A DNA stretch of 64,000 bases from Entophlyctis helioformis (lineage: Eukaryota > Chytridiomycota > Chytridiomycetes > Chytridiales > Chytriomycetaceae): NCBI GenBank assembly GCA_025526915.1, contig JAHLKH010000077.1, forward strand, positions 1 to 64,000. Reading direction: 5' to 3'. This document shows, one piece after another, positions 34,970 through 49,005 of the stretch (position 1 is its first letter; each line of letters opens with the position of its first letter). The notes under the pieces were generated by a model. That model searched no databases, had not been told where the DNA came from, and worked only from the letters and a program-made list of their open reading frames with translations. The position numbers and the translations under genes were made by a program.

Positions 34970-36529
34970 ATGAGTTCAAGCAGCGTCACGGCCGCCGCTC
35001 CGCCTGCCACGCGGCCCATGACGGCCGACGGCCCGGTCCTGGCAGGCACCAATGCAGGCACAGCAGCAGGCACAGCAGCAGCCAGCAGCAGCCAATGCAG
35101 GCACAGCAACAGCAACAGCAACAGCAACAGGCACGGACACGGACGCAGACGCAGACGCAGGCGCAGACGGCCAGCACCCGCCGGGCTACGTGGCCGACTC
35201 GGGCAGCGTGTGCATGCCGCTGTCGTCGTACCCCGGCCTGCTGGTGCAGCTGACGCCGTTTGAGCGCGGCCTGGTCGCCTTCCGCATGGCCCTGATGGCC
35301 GCCCAGGTGCGCTCTTGTGGTCTTGCTGTCGTGGTCTTCTAGCCTCGCTGTCGTGGTCTCGCTGTGGTCTCGCTGTGCCTGTCGTAGTAGTCTTGGTCGC
35401 GGTATTGCCACGCACGCAGCATACGCAGCACACGCAGCACATGCCCTGCCACGCTTGCCACGTTGCCGAATGCGGTGCACACACACACGCATGCCATCTA
35501 ACACACACCGTACAGATCGCCCTCGCCGTCTCCGCCCTCGCTCTCGCAGACCGCGCCGCATGCGCCCCCACCTACTCCACCGCCCTCTTCGCGTCCGCCA
35601 TCGTCTTCTCGCTCGTGCTGCTCTGCGCCCCGCGCTACTTCCAGCCCGCCCGCCGCACGTCCCAGGACCCCGTGCTCATCGCCGCAGAGGCCCAGCGGCG
35701 CAGGCGCATCAACAACATCGACCTGCTGTGCCTGATCCCGTTCATCATCGCAAACGTCGCCGTCTTCTCCGTCTCGTCCTGCAACGTCGACGCCCCGCTC
35801 CTCTTCTACTCCAACCTCACGCTCGTCATCATCGGCTACATGTACTTCTGCTCGCCCCTCACCTGGTGCATCCTCGCCGTCGCCTTCTCGCCGTGCCTCT
35901 TCCTCCTGTTCCACTACATGCAGCGCACCCAGGCCCTGCGCGCAAACCCCTTTGACGGCCGCATGGGCGCCACCGAAGACATCATCAACGCCATCCCCGT
36001 CTTCACCTACCGCAAAAAGGTCGTGCCAGAGCCCAGACCCGACATCGAGGCCCCCGCTGACTCGCCCGTGTCGCTTGCTGCCGTCCCTCCGCCTGCCGCG
36101 TCTGCACAAACCACATCGCACGCGTCACCCGCCTCACAAGCCTCTGAGCCTTCTGGCTCATCCAGTCCGGCCAAGGCTGCACCGCCCAAGCGGAAACGCC
36201 GCAAGTTCAACCTGCTGCCCAGCATCTTCAAGCGCGGCAAGGGCTCCGCGTCCGACGCTGGTGCCGACGCCGACGCCGATGCTGCACAAGCGGCTGCACA
36301 AGCGGCTGCCGGCCCCAAGGAGCTCGAGCTGGACGCAGAAGACGCCGTCTGCTGCATCTGTCTGGGCGAGTACGACGAGGGCGAGTCGCTGCGCCAGCTG
36401 GCCTGCAACCACCACTTCCACGTCGACTGCATCGACGAGTGGCTCAAGCTCAATGCAAAGTGCCCGCTCTGTGTGCGCAGACTGCCCGACGACGGCAAGG
36501 GCAACAAGTCTGGCGCGGCATCGCACTAA
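34970..36529 (+). CDS. Multi-pass membrane RING-H2 protein (putative E3 ubiquitin ligase)
   Basis: Two exons (to 35306; 35516-36529). The N-terminus is Ala/Gln/Thr-rich. ATG 34970 and the main frame are joined only if there is a 1-nt indel near 35085; ATG 35052 is in frame and is the fallback start. About four membrane spans follow ([54 protein letters not shown] and [13 protein letters not shown]). Next come a Lys/Arg patch, an Ala/Asp-rich linker and a C-terminal RING-H2 finger ([23 protein letters not shown]), which recruits a ubiquitin-charged E2. Substrate unknown. Its last ~380 coding bases are duplicated at 3030-3413 in the chimeric ORF. Confidence 0.85.
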
Positions 36530-39500
36530 TCCATCGCCCTGCGCCCTTCGCCTCTCGCCCTTCGCCTCTCCCCTCTCAACCTGTTGCCCTCGCCTGTTAC
36601 TGGCCCAGCCATGCACGTCCCTTCTTTTGTCCATTGGATTTGCACAATATCACATTTCCGTTCTGTACCTGCAGCTTCCTTGTTTGGCCTTGCTCCTTCC
36701 ATCCTTCCATCCAGCCAACGCGTCCATCCATCCCACACGCGTCTGTTGGTGCAGCAACGCATCCATCGCTCGCTCTTTGTCCAAACAGCAGCAGCAGCAG
36801 CAGCATGGACGCCATTGGGCATGGCACGCTCGCCCTCACTACCACCGTGCTGCTCGTCGTTGTTGCTCCTCTCTACGCCGTCTATGGTAAGCCTGGCTGC
36901 CTGCCTGCCTGCCTGCCTACACACACTGAGCTGTGTAAATGCGCGCTTGGCTCGCATCTGACTGTGCTGCTCCAGCCTTCCCGGCCGAGTCGGCCCTCGT
37001 CGTCGTCATCGTTCTGTGCATCGTCTTTGGCCCGGACAGCCGCGCGCCGGACTTGTCGGCTGAGGCGGCTGACCGTCCCGCTGCCAACGACCGCTCGCCG
37101 CCCAGACGGCCGCCTGCAGATGCCACGCACGATGCCACTCACGGTGCGCCGCACGCCAAGCAAGCGGTTGCTGTTGCTGTGGAGACCGCGGCACCTCACA
37201 CACCGGTCCCGTCAGTCACACCGGTCCCGCCTGTCCAGCAGCCGCCGGACAAGGCTGCTGTCAGCGTGCGAGCCGACGCGCGCACTCATCTTGACAACTC
37301 CAGCCTTGTTGGTGCACCGCCTGCGATGGCAGCCGCGTCTGCTGCAGAGGCCGCCAACAAGCCTGCGATGCCGCCCCGATCCAGCGCGGCGCTTCATCAC
37401 CACAGCCAGCTGCCGCAAGCCGGCCCTCCTCCCGTGGACCTTGCTGCTGCTGGCTCTGCTGCTTCCACTCAGCCCCCAATCCACCTCGCAGCGAGCGTCG
37501 CGGCTCAAGCAGTCGAACGCCATGACCCACTCCCAGCACCGTCGACAATGCAAGCCGGGCAGCATCAACCTGCTGAACCACTGCAGCCCATGCCGGTGCC
37601 GGATCCAGTCGAGCAGCACCAACCGCGTCTGCAGCCTGCCCAGCTCAAACCGCCCATGCCAGCTGCATTCCAGAAGCCTGCCGATCCAGTGGCAGATCTT
37701 CTGAAGCCAACGGTTTGGCAGCAGCGAGTGCAGAAAGTGCAGCAAGTGACAAGATCTTTCGATCTGCCACCAAAGCATGCTGTTCAACCTGCCCGAGCCG
37801 CACAGCATCCGCCACTTGCGACGCCAATCGCCGAGCACCTGCCGCACCAACAGCCTGTCCAACTCGACCCAACCATGCCAGATGTGCACCTTCCGAAGCA
37901 GCCCGATCCTGCCGTGTATCCTCAGCCGCAGTCGCCAAAGCAGCAACCGCATGCTCCACCTTGCTCGCCCGAACTCGCGCAACAGGTCACTGCGTCTCCA
38001 GTGCAGCCACACCCAGTGGTGCCGCCTGCACCGCCAATACCTGCAGCACAGCCTCCCGCACGACCCACCATGAAGGTGCTCAAGCCAGAGGTGCGAGTGC
38101 CGGTCCAGCCGATTCCTCAACAGAAGGCTGTGGTCGAACAGCAGTCGCCAGCAGATCCAAAGCAGCAGCAGCAGCAGCAGCAAGCCGATCCTCCAAAGCC
38201 AGTCGCGCATCGCCTTTCTCTCTTTCAACAGAAGCAGCCAAAGCCAAAGGTTCCCAATCTGCCATGGTCTGATCTGTCTGCGCAACAGCCGGCTCCTCCA
38301 CAGCCGCCCGAACCCCCAAAGCCAGTCGCTCCACCACCAAAGCCAACCAGCCATTGGGATAGTCTCCCCTCGCGCATCCAGGACATCATTCTTGGCTTCG
38401 CGGGACCGCTGACACAGTTTCTCAACGGCCGGCTGTCCAGGACGGTCATGACTGGCGATGCCAAGATGCGTCTGTGGAGGGATGCATTCGATCTGGACTG
38501 GACGGGCAGTCTGCTTCTGCTTCCAGATGCCAAGCTGAGTCGCGGGGAACTCGACCGAGTCAAGAGCAGCGCAATGGCCAAGGCTCTCTGCTGGCGATTC
38601 ACAAGCACCGAGATGCAGGCTCTGCTTGCTGATCTGTCCATGCAGCGACTATGGCTTGATGGTCTGCCACCTTGGCCACCTGCCGACCTTGGCATGCACG
38701 CTGTGAAGGGCGGACACGCGGCTGCACTCGCAAAGATGCTCGACAAGCAGACGCTGTTTGTTCAGGATCTGGACAGACACGACGAGTCGGTGCGGCATGG
38801 CGGGTCTGTGGTGCATGTGGCGGCTGCACATGGCGCTCTTGGCGTTCTCGAGGTTCTGAATGAGCACAATGCGAGTGCGACTCCCCTCGCACTGGATGTG
38901 GCAGCAGCACGTGGACACCTGGACGTTGTTGTCTGGCTGCACGAGAACAGGAGCGAGGGCTGCAGTGCGAACGTGTTTGACTGGGCTGCGCAGGAGGGCC
39001 ACGCACGCGTCGTCAAGTGGCTGCACAGCAAGCGCAACGAGGGATCGTTGCGGGTTGTGGTTGAGCCAGCCAGGATGGATGGCGTTGAGCGGCTGCTGGC
39101 GACGGCATTCACAATGTGAGCACTCTGCTGGCCATCTCGCACTCGTTGTGCTGCTCGCTTGAAATGCCAATGAAGTGGTCGAGAGAGAAAGCAGTCTATT
39201 GAAACAAGAGTCTTGATGAGCGGAGGGATGATATCACCTCACTTGGCAGCCTTCTTGGCACCGCGAGTCTTGCGCTTCTCCTTGTGAGAAACGATCGGTC
39301 CAGCCGGGATATCAATCGCAGCAAAGACCTTGCTGCTGGCAGGCTTGGCTGGCAGGGGCGGCAGTTCAGCCTGCGTCGTGGTCGTAGCCGAGACATCAGA
39401 TGCAGCCTTGGCACCTGCTGCAGCCAGAGCAGCATCTGCAAGAGCACAGATCCATCGCGATCCATGCACGAGTCAGTCGCGCCATTGACCAACAATGCAT

Positions 39501-39550
39501 GATGCACAGCATGCCAGGCAGGGACACCAGCAGCGTCACATACCTCTTGC
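36146..39550 (+). repeat. Source copy of the inverted segmental duplication
   Basis: Partner of 1-3413 in reverse complement. It begins at an 18-bp stretch inside the RING coding sequence (36146-36163), also present at 44010-44027 and 3396-3413. It runs through the ankyrin gene into the Cys-rich gene. Identity is very high by eye, with differences mostly single-base and run-length changes. Confidence 0.9.
36805..39119 (+). CDS. F-box-like/ankyrin-repeat protein, copy 2 (intact)
   Basis: Exons 36805-36886 and 36976-39119 give exactly 742 codons. The N-terminus has two hydrophobic segments (LALTTTVLLVVVAPLYAV and ALVVVIVLCIVF), so the protein may be membrane-anchored, with a reentrant or hairpin topology. 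A ~400-aa Pro/Gln/Ala-rich region with a poly-Gln run (from about 38164) follows. The C-terminus has an F-box-like helix (SLPSRIQDIILGFAGPL), an Arg/Lys-rich stretch and degenerate ankyrin repeats (GHLDVVVWLHENRSEG, AAQEGHARVVKWLHSKR). Such F-box-like/ankyrin proteins form large families in chytrids; specific roles are unknown. Confidence 0.88.
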
Positions 39551-40335
39551 TCGGCGACTGTAGATGCATCCACAGAAGCCATAGACGGGCCAGTAACCGC
39601 ACCTGTTTGCATGGTGGAATGCCAGGACGGCCAGGCGGAGTGTGAGTTGGCTGGCAATCGGCGCATGAGACACAGTGAGGTAGCACGATCAGATGCAGCT
39701 TACTGTGGGAACGGGCAGAGGAGAGACTCGCTGTCGATCTCGTCGTCGTCCTTTGTGGTCGTCGTGGTGGTGGTGGTGGAGGCCTCAAGTTCAGCGATTG
39801 TTGCCGTTGGATCGGCGACGACGACGACGGCAGATGGCTTCTGCTCTCTCAGAACGACGGCATTTCGGGTGGTCCTTGCTGGTTGGCTGCGATGGCTGTT
39901 GAGGCACAGAACGAGCAGGCGAAAGACACGATGGGAAAGGCAGGAAAGCAGACAGACAGACAGACAGATGGAGAGAGCAGTGTCAGTGGACAGATTGTCA
40001 CGGCGCAAGATGCCCATGCGGCGTTAGTCTGTCTGAAACAGAGGACGCATGCCAGCCTGCCTGCCAGCCTGCCAAACCACGTCGCTGGACTTGCTGGCCC
40101 ATGCAGACTGGCTGCGACAAAGTGAAGAATGACAAAGAAGCAAGCAAGGCATGCAGACACGCAGACAGACACGCTCTGCAATCAACTCACGCTGGCCGGA
40201 TGGGAATGTAAGGGACGGTCACTCCAGCTGCCTTTGGCGTGTGTGGCGGCTGGGTGATGCTAAGCTGCTGGACAGCTTTGGGGGCTTTCACCCAACGGTA
40301 GATGCGAGGCGAGTTGCTTGCGATTGCGCCGCCAT
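39239..40335 (-). CDS. Uncharacterised Cys/Thr-rich protein
   Basis: Four exons inferred from phase-consistent splice sites: about 40335-40191, 39895-39704, 39650-39544 and 39435-39239. Exon 1 has the readable stretch RIYRWVKAPKAVQQLSI and YIPIRPA; ATG 40335 is one frame off, so a single-base error or another start is likely. Later parts hold a Thr run with acidic residues (TTTTTTTTKDDDEID), a short Cys/aromatic-rich segment (HHANRCGYWPVYGFCGCIY) and a Lys-rich end (KKAAK). I do not recognise a family. It converges on the ankyrin gene (119 bp apart). The 3' exons recur at 1-315. Confidence 0.55.
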
Positions 40336-40656
40336 GGCATCCAGGTCAGAGGATCAGCGGATGCTCAGAGCAATCAGAAACAATGCAACCGTCGCGAGCA
40401 TGTGGAGTGTCGTGGGACGGACGGTTGAAGGCTGCCGCCCACGTAGGGATGGCTGGATCTTCGGGTTTACGAGAGGACTTGGTTACAGTGGAGTCAGCCT
40501 CGAGCTACTCCAGCAGTACGACGACGGATACGGTTGACGATGGGTTGGCTTGGGGAAAGCCCAACGCCGCCCGCCCTCTGGCACTGCACTCCTGCTTCCC
40601 TGCCACGCGACCCACGCGGCGACCACCCACGTGCACAATTCCCTTCCGCCCCCTTC

Positions 40657-40929
40657 TCACTCCCACGTGTCCACCGTGTCATCGGAATCCTCCGACATCC
40701 CATCATCTGCAGCTGTGCCTTCGTCGTGGTCCACGACAGGAGCATGAGAGAGGCAAGCCGCACATAAGGCAGACGGCACGCACAAGGTCACAGACACCAA
40801 TGATGCATGCATGCAATGCGAGGAGATCAGGAAGATGGCATGGCAGAAGAGCGTACCCTGCGTGTTGATGTGGCCCAGCATCGCCACTTCCGCGAATGTT
40901 GGTGTCTTGATGTTGACAGTCGAGAACAT
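40657..40929 (-). CDS. Possible very small two-exon gene (about 42 aa)
   Basis: ATG 40929 opens MFSTVNIKTPTFAEVAM. A donor G|GTACGC at 40857/40856 and an acceptor GCACAG before 40712 join in phase to an acidic tail (ADDGMSEDSDDTVDTWE) that stops at 40657. Good splice signals and an acidic end support it, but the length is small and no homologue is recognised. It lies divergently from PAM2-like copy B, across the upstream repeat block. Confidence 0.3.
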   Translation of the reverse strand: MFSTVNIKTPTFAEVAMLGHINTQGTLFCHAIFLISSHCMHASLVSVTLCVPSALCAACLSHAPVVDHDEGTAADDGMSEDSDDTVDTWE

Positions 40930-41179
40930 CTTGAGTTTGATCAAAGTTGGGGAATGCGGAAAGATGTGTGGAATGCTTGCTGCTGTTATGCTGCTCGTGT
41001 GTGCGTCGTGTCGCTTGCCGTGCCGTTGGCTGGCCGCTTTCTGGTGGAACAGCCGCTGCTGTGTGGATCTGTGCGTGTCTGTGAAGGCAGCCGACAGATA
41101 CAAAACAAACGAGGAGAGTGGCTGCGTGTCCATGAGAGCGAGCAAGTGCCGCAGCCGGCTATTCCCAGGTACATTGACC

Positions 41180-44027
41180 GCATCGGTTGGTGCTGGAGAA
41201 GAGCAGCGACGATGCAGTGCCTGGATGCGGTCGTGGTGGCTCGTGCGAGTTGCATCGCACATCAGACGAATGCCGAGCACGGCATGAGCGAGCTGGTTGT
41301 CACGCACCAATGGATTCGTGCAATGGGCGGACAGCCTTGAAGACTGGCGAGTTGGCTCAGCTGGAGGCAGGCAGCGAGACACGAACGAGCAGCGATCAAC
41401 ACGCGGCACCACGATCAGCCAAACGAGTCACGCCAGCCACGTCGCGATGGATGCCGCTCGCTTGTGCAAGGGGCAGTCGGTCGGCTGGCTGTGGACAACG
41501 AGCGGCTTGCAGGCTGCTGGAGAGGCAAGAGCGGCTGGTGTCGTGGCTGGATCAGGTGGCGGCGAGTGGTTGCTGGACGGCGTGGGAAAGGGCGGCAGGT
41601 GGAGACACGACAGTCGATGCTGCGCAGGGACAGCGACACTGAGTGCCGGTGATGTGGCGATGGTGATGCGGACAGACGGTGGATCTCGCGATCATCAACA
41701 CGCGCGGCACGCGTTGCTCGCACAGCAGCATGCCGAGGGACGAGAACGAGGCGGCAATGCCACATGAGGGAATGGACGCGTGGCTGGCAGATGCAGAGAT
41801 GCGGGACAGAGAGCAGCGAGGCATGCATGGGCAATGCCGTGCTGGGCGAGGTGCGATTGATGATGCCGCATGATGCACGCTGTGTGGCAGCCTGCCTTGG
41901 CCGTCTTGTGTTTCTGGCGTGTGCCTGCTGCATCGCCCTGCCTGTCCATCGTCACAGCCATCGCCTCAGCTGCAGGAAGACATGCTCATTGGACCACCAG
42001 ACTGCCGACGCCATTCACTCGCATTGCCCATTTGCATTGCTGTTTGTGCTCTGTGCCGCCATTTCGGGTCGCATTTCCAGACACACCAATCGCCATCGCA
42101 ATTCGCGACATTCTGCCAGCATCGCGTCTGGCTCCCTGTCTTTCCGCCATATCCGACACGAATCAAGACTCGAGATATACTCACAAGCAATACGACATGT
42201 CCTCTACCAACGCATCCTCGTCCACTGTCGCTGTCAGGCAAGTCCCAGTGCCATCCGTGCTGCGTGTCGCACTCTGCCCTGCTGCTGCTCTCTCGGCTGC
42301 CGCATCGCATGATCTGATGGGTTATGCCGACTGCCCGCTGCCTGCTGTGCTTCTCTATCGCCTTTCTCGCTCTGCTTTCTCATGCAGCTCGTCGGCCACA
42401 CACGCCACAAACGCCACGACCAACACGACGGCCAACTCGGCTGTCGCATCGCCTGTAAGTGTCGCATGCTTCCACACGGCATGCTGGATCGTCCTCTGTG
42501 TTGCTCGCATGGCATGCCTGCAGTCTTGCTATCTTGCCGTCTTGCCGTCCTTTTATCGCATCCCATCACTCGCTCTGCCCCTCCCCCGTCCCCAGCAAGC
42601 TGCCTCGCATGCTTTGTCTTCCCATCACGATCCGCATTCGCCGCACATCGCGTCTTGGGACATCCACTCGTCTGTCTGTTTGTTTGCCATGTGGATCTGA
42701 TTGGCGACTTTGAGTTGCTGCGCTGTTTGGCTGGCTGGCTGGCTGAGTGGATGTCCCCAGACTGCGGCCACTCTCCCATGCGGCTGCCTTGACTGTCTGG
42801 CTGACCATCCCATCCACATTCCCTCTCATATCACGCATCAGACCAACACCACGGTCGCCCAGCCCGACGCGGCTCCGTCCACCGCACCGGCCGTCGCTCC
42901 CGCCGCGTCGCCGACCGTTTGGAACTTTGCTGCCGCCGAGTTCGAGCCGGTCGTTCCCTTCAAGTGGAACGTTCGGGCCCCAGAGTTCATTCCGGAAGGC
43001 GCGACCACCACCGATGCAGACTATAAGCCGCACGTCCAGGCCAAGACCGCCAACAACAAGCCCGCGTCGAATGTCAGCACCGGCAAGCCGCCCGCTGCCG
43101 CCAAGCCTCCCGTCCCGCCCAAGACGACTGGCAACAAGACAAACTTGACCGTCGACACCACCGCTACGGCAGCCGGCCCTCGCCTCCAATCCCCAGGCGT
43201 CGACAGCGCCAAGTCGGTGTCGCCACTCGTGTACCCTGTAAGTCTTGAGTGAATGCACTCTTTGCTTGGCACGATGCGATGCTGACATGGCCATGCTCCA
43301 CCAGCTGATGACTGCCGGTCAGGTGTTCGACAGGCAGTTCCAACAGCTGCACGAGCATCGCAGCCAGCACATGGCATGCACGCGTGGTTGCTTGCCGATG
43401 CCGGTCCTTTGTTCCTCGCCATGCCTTGACACGGCATGGCAGTGGAACGGAGTGGACCGGTTCCAGCGCGTTGTAAGTCTCATTGACTGTGCATTTGAGT
43501 GCGTTCTTGACAGCCAGCCGACTGACACTGCCTGCGTGGCTTGCAGTTTGTCAACTTCGACAACCACACTGGCCTTTTTATGTGCACGCCGTGTGTGTGC
43601 AGCTACTGCTGCCCGCACCTGCCAGGCGGTGAGTGTGGATTGACATGTGGCTTTGTTGTGGTTGGATGCCTGTGCTTGATCATGGACTGACGATCGTGGT
43701 GGCTGTTTGATGCGCAGCCATTCCGACTCCCACATTCATGTCGTGGGCCAACTCTGACCGCTGGGCCATGCAGTGGGTCGGCACCACATACAAGATGGTG
43801 CCTGCCACTCTCTGGCGTCCATGCTGAGCGGCTCTTCCTTGTCTTCTTCTTCTCGATTGTTTCCTATAATAGATGTCAATCCAACAGGCCGATGAAGCAT
43901 TCATTGCATCGTGGTCAGAGACTGCTGCATGGCTGCGGCTGCTCGCAAGACGGCGCTGTCCATCATCGCCGTCGCTGCCATCGTGGCTGGAAGCAGCCGA
44001 TGCCGTGTCGAGCCTTCTGGCTCATCC
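41180..44027 (+). repeat. PAM2-like gene cassette, copy B
   Basis: Contains the ~1-kb upstream block (41180-42196), the intact PAM2-like gene and part of the downstream small ORF. Related to 3396-6264 (inverted) and 61095-64000 (direct), roughly 95 percent alike by eye. The right end for copy A is the 18-bp GAGCCTTCTGGCTCATCC at 44010-44027; copy C diverges earlier, near 43990. Confidence 0.9.
42197..43827 (+). CDS. PAM2-motif/Cys-rich protein, copy B (intact reference copy)
   Basis: Six exons: 42197-42237 (GC donor AG|GCAAGT), 42388-42454, 42842-43237, 43305-43472, 43547-43628, 43718-43827; 864 nt, 287 aa. The Ser/Thr/Asn-rich N-terminus is followed by two tandem motifs, WNFAAAEFEP and WNVRAPEFIP. 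Both match the PAM2 pattern (L/W-N-x-x-A-x-E-F-x-P) that binds the MLLE domain of poly(A)-binding protein, with Trp in place of Leu. A Pro/Lys/Ala-rich linker leads to a Cys- and Trp-rich C-terminus (CTRGC, LCSSPCLD, CTPCVCSYCCPHLPGG). No signal peptide is visible. If the motifs work, it is a cytoplasmic PABP partner in mRNA turnover or translation. The C-terminal family is not known to me. Confidence 0.7.
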
Positions 44028-44114
44028 CAACGGCCGCACAGTCTGGTCGAAGCAGATCCATTCATCAACGCACAAGTCCACAGCAGCCGTCCTTCTTCAT
44101 TTTGGTTGTGCTGA
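43929..44114 (+). CDS. Small ORF with signal-peptide-like N-terminus
   Basis: [21 protein letters not shown] opens a 61-aa ORF about 100 bp after the PAM2-like stop. A basic n-region and a 13-residue hydrophobic core look like a signal peptide or signal anchor. The equivalent start in copy C (63874) runs off the window with a different continuation, and in copy A the leader is fused to a RING domain. In copy B the ORF stops early, so it may be a relic of a longer gene or a first exon. Confidence 0.35.
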   Translation: MAAAARKTALSIIAVAAIVAGSSRCRVEPSGSSQRPHSLVEADPFINAQVHSSRPSSFWLC

Positions 44115-45253
44115 CAGCAGCCATGCAAGCCATCACGGGAGAGCGGCACAGACAGGACACAGCTTGCATGCAGTGGATGTGTTGTGGATGGGACGGTGCT
44201 TGCCAGATCTGGCGAGAGAGATGGTGCACAGAGGAACTGAGCTGGTTTACACCATCTGTCCGCGATCCGGCAAGACCGTCGCATGCATGGCAGACAGAGG
44301 CAGCAGACAAGCGAGAGAGCAAGCAGAGCCGCAGGATGGCAGGGCACGACGGAACAGGGGGCTGCAGCACAAGCAAAAGGAAGAAGGAGAAGGAGAAGGA
44401 GAAGGACAATGCGCCACGCTCGAAGCCGCAAGCAACGCACAGGACGATGCCGCTCGTTGACGCCGCGTGCCGAGCGAGGACGCACCTCTGATGCCCCAAG
44501 GGGTTGTGTAGGAGCATCTGGCAGGCGGCGGTCGCAGAGCCGCACCGACGCCGCACGCAGCCTGCCTTCCGCGACCGCATGCCAGAGCCAGCCGCTCATT
44601 GTCCAAGGCACACGACCAAGCCGAGCCGAGAGCCAAGCCGAGCCGAGCCGAGCCGTTGCCGCCGCGGGCTGGCAGCGATGGGCGGAACCGGGCGACGCTC
44701 GCACGCAGCGAGCAGGCAGCCAGGGCGGCAGAGAGCGACGGTGCGCCGCGCCTGCTGGAGCACACTTAGGGTTAGACGGTCGAGCGCGGCAGGCTCGTGG
44801 GTGGGGGCTGCAGCCCGGCGACGGCGGCGACTGACGGGCGGGAAGCGTCGGGTGGCTGGCTCGGCGGTTGGCTCGTGAGGCTGTGGCTGGCGCTGCGTGC
44901 CGGACAACACAGCACGCCGGCAGTGGCTGCAGCCGAGCGGTGCAGTGCTGCGTGCGAGGGGAGCGGACGCCCTGCGTGCGACGCTGCTGCTGCTGCCGGC
45001 CACGGCCAGACAGGCAGGCGGCCGCCGAGCGAGGCGCATTGGGCGAGCAGCACGCGGATCTCGCGATCGTGCCTGCTGCTGCGGGGAAAGGCGAGCGAGC
45101 GCGCGGGATCGCGTGGTGATTGTTTTGTTGTGGGCGACCCACGAGAGCGAGAGAGCGAGCAGGCGGGCGTTTATTGGGCAGACACTGCGCTGCAGGTGTG
45201 CTGCCAGGCGACTTGCCTTGCACAGAGCGGCCAGCAACACCACACAGAGCCGC
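44115..45253. other. Gene-poor GC-rich stretch
   Basis: No ORF here has a recognisable domain. Long open frames on both strands look like a by-product of high GC. It contains a GAGAAG-type purine repeat at about 44386-44404, GAGCC/AGCCG repeats near 44620-44660 and a telomere-like TTAGGGTTAG at 44766-44775. The DDX41 stop at 45254 bounds it on the right and the PAM2 cassette on the left. Confidence 0.5.
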
Positions 45254-47690
<2,437 letters not shown>

Positions 47691-47833
47691 CGGAATGAGT
47701 CGGTCGAGGTGGTTCGAAGACAGGGAAACCTGCAAGTCCCTGGAAGCACAGTATATATTTTGGCCGAGGGGCATGGACAGCAGCGCATCGACAATAGATC
47801 CACGAGCAGCGAGCAGCGAGCAGCGAGCAGCGA

Positions 47834-48889
47834 TCAGACCTGCTCGTCGCCAAACTCTGCCTCGACGGGCTTGTCCATGCTGCCGGCATGTGCAGCAACC
47901 ACAGCCGCGCAGAGCGACGCGACCCAGAAGAGCGTTGTGGACACGCCCGTGAAGAAGAGCAGGAAGAACGAGATGACGCCGTACGCCATCCACAGCTGGA
48001 GCTGAGAGAACTTGTCTGCAAGAGCCAAGGAGGGTCAGTCGTCATGGCAGCCGGCACACGCGGCGAAGCAAGCAACGGTCGGCGTACTTCCGGCAATTGT
48101 CGTGGGCTCGTTGGTGGGCAGCGACGAGATCCATTTGAAGCCAACTGGAAGAGCGCAGACAGGCGGGTGTGAGAGGATTGGTGGGACGGACATGAGCTTA
48201 TGCGGGCATGGGCATATCTGCCTACCAATCAAGAAGCCGACCGACACGAGCAGGAACGGCTCGGTGATCAGGAAATACGCAATGACGATAAGCACAATGA
48301 GGATGTAGTTGTTCTGGAAGTGCCGGACGTTGAAGGTCAGCCGCTGGTTGAACTCTGTCAGCGAGCCATCGGGTCAGTCCGTTGCCAAGTCAGCGTGGGG
48401 CGCTTGGCGCTCAGCGTGTTTCAAAGGCAACGTGGCGGCGAAGCGTGGCGTGGCGTGGCATGTCGTGGCATGTCGTGGCAGCACAGCCAGCGCCAGCGCC
48501 AACGGGAGGACGGCGACGGCGACAGCGGCAAGACAGCAGCACGCACCGCTAAAGTTCTTGGGGACGGCAAAGCGCAGACGGTCAAAGAACTCTGACCATG
48601 GACGGAGCGCCTCGAGCCTGCGCTGCGACTCCTGCTTGACGTTGTCCCACGTCTGAGCGTCTGTATCACGGCGTCGCACGGCACCACACGGCGTCGCATT
48701 CGGTCAGTTGGCAGGCAGGCAGGCAGGCAAGGCAGCGGACAGGCAAGGCAAGGCAGCAGGCAGGCAAGAGCGGCAGCTACCAATGCGGATGTACGAGCCG
48801 AGCTTGTTTGCAGACGCAGCAAGAGCGCCCGGTGCCGCAGAGGCAGCAGCAGCAGCAGCGGTGACGGACGCAGGCGACGACGAGAGCAT
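47834..48889 (-). CDS. PRA1 family protein (prenylated Rab acceptor)
   Basis: Five exons with in-phase junctions. The Ala/Ser-rich N-terminus is followed by the family core: RPWSEFFDRLRFAVPKNFSE, FNQRLTFNVRHFQNNY, then two paired membrane hairpins (IVIAYFLITEPFLLVSVGFLI and LWMAYGVISFFLLFFTGVST, LFWVASLCAAVVAAHAG) and an acidic tail. PRA1/Yip3 proteins sit in ER and Golgi membranes and help prenylated Rab GTPases to membranes. It ends 144 bp beyond the DDX41 start, in the same direction. Confidence 0.85.
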
Positions 48890-49005
48890 CTGTTGGCCTG
48901 TTTACAAATCAGTCAAAGCCGTCACGACCCCGGTAGTTCAGCCTGAGATCCTGGGGCGTTTGTTTCCATCCTTTGGATTCGCTTCGAGTGGTGGTAGACA
49001 CGGTC

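Noticed and set aside
40657..41412. 251-aa minus-strand ORF
   Set aside because: Its N-terminal half lies in the duplicated upstream block, and an internal ATG at 40929 plus a good intron gives a better, though still weak, small-gene model.
44766..44775. Internal telomere
   Set aside because: Only TTAGGGTTAG is present, less than two repeats, with conserved housekeeping genes continuing on the right.
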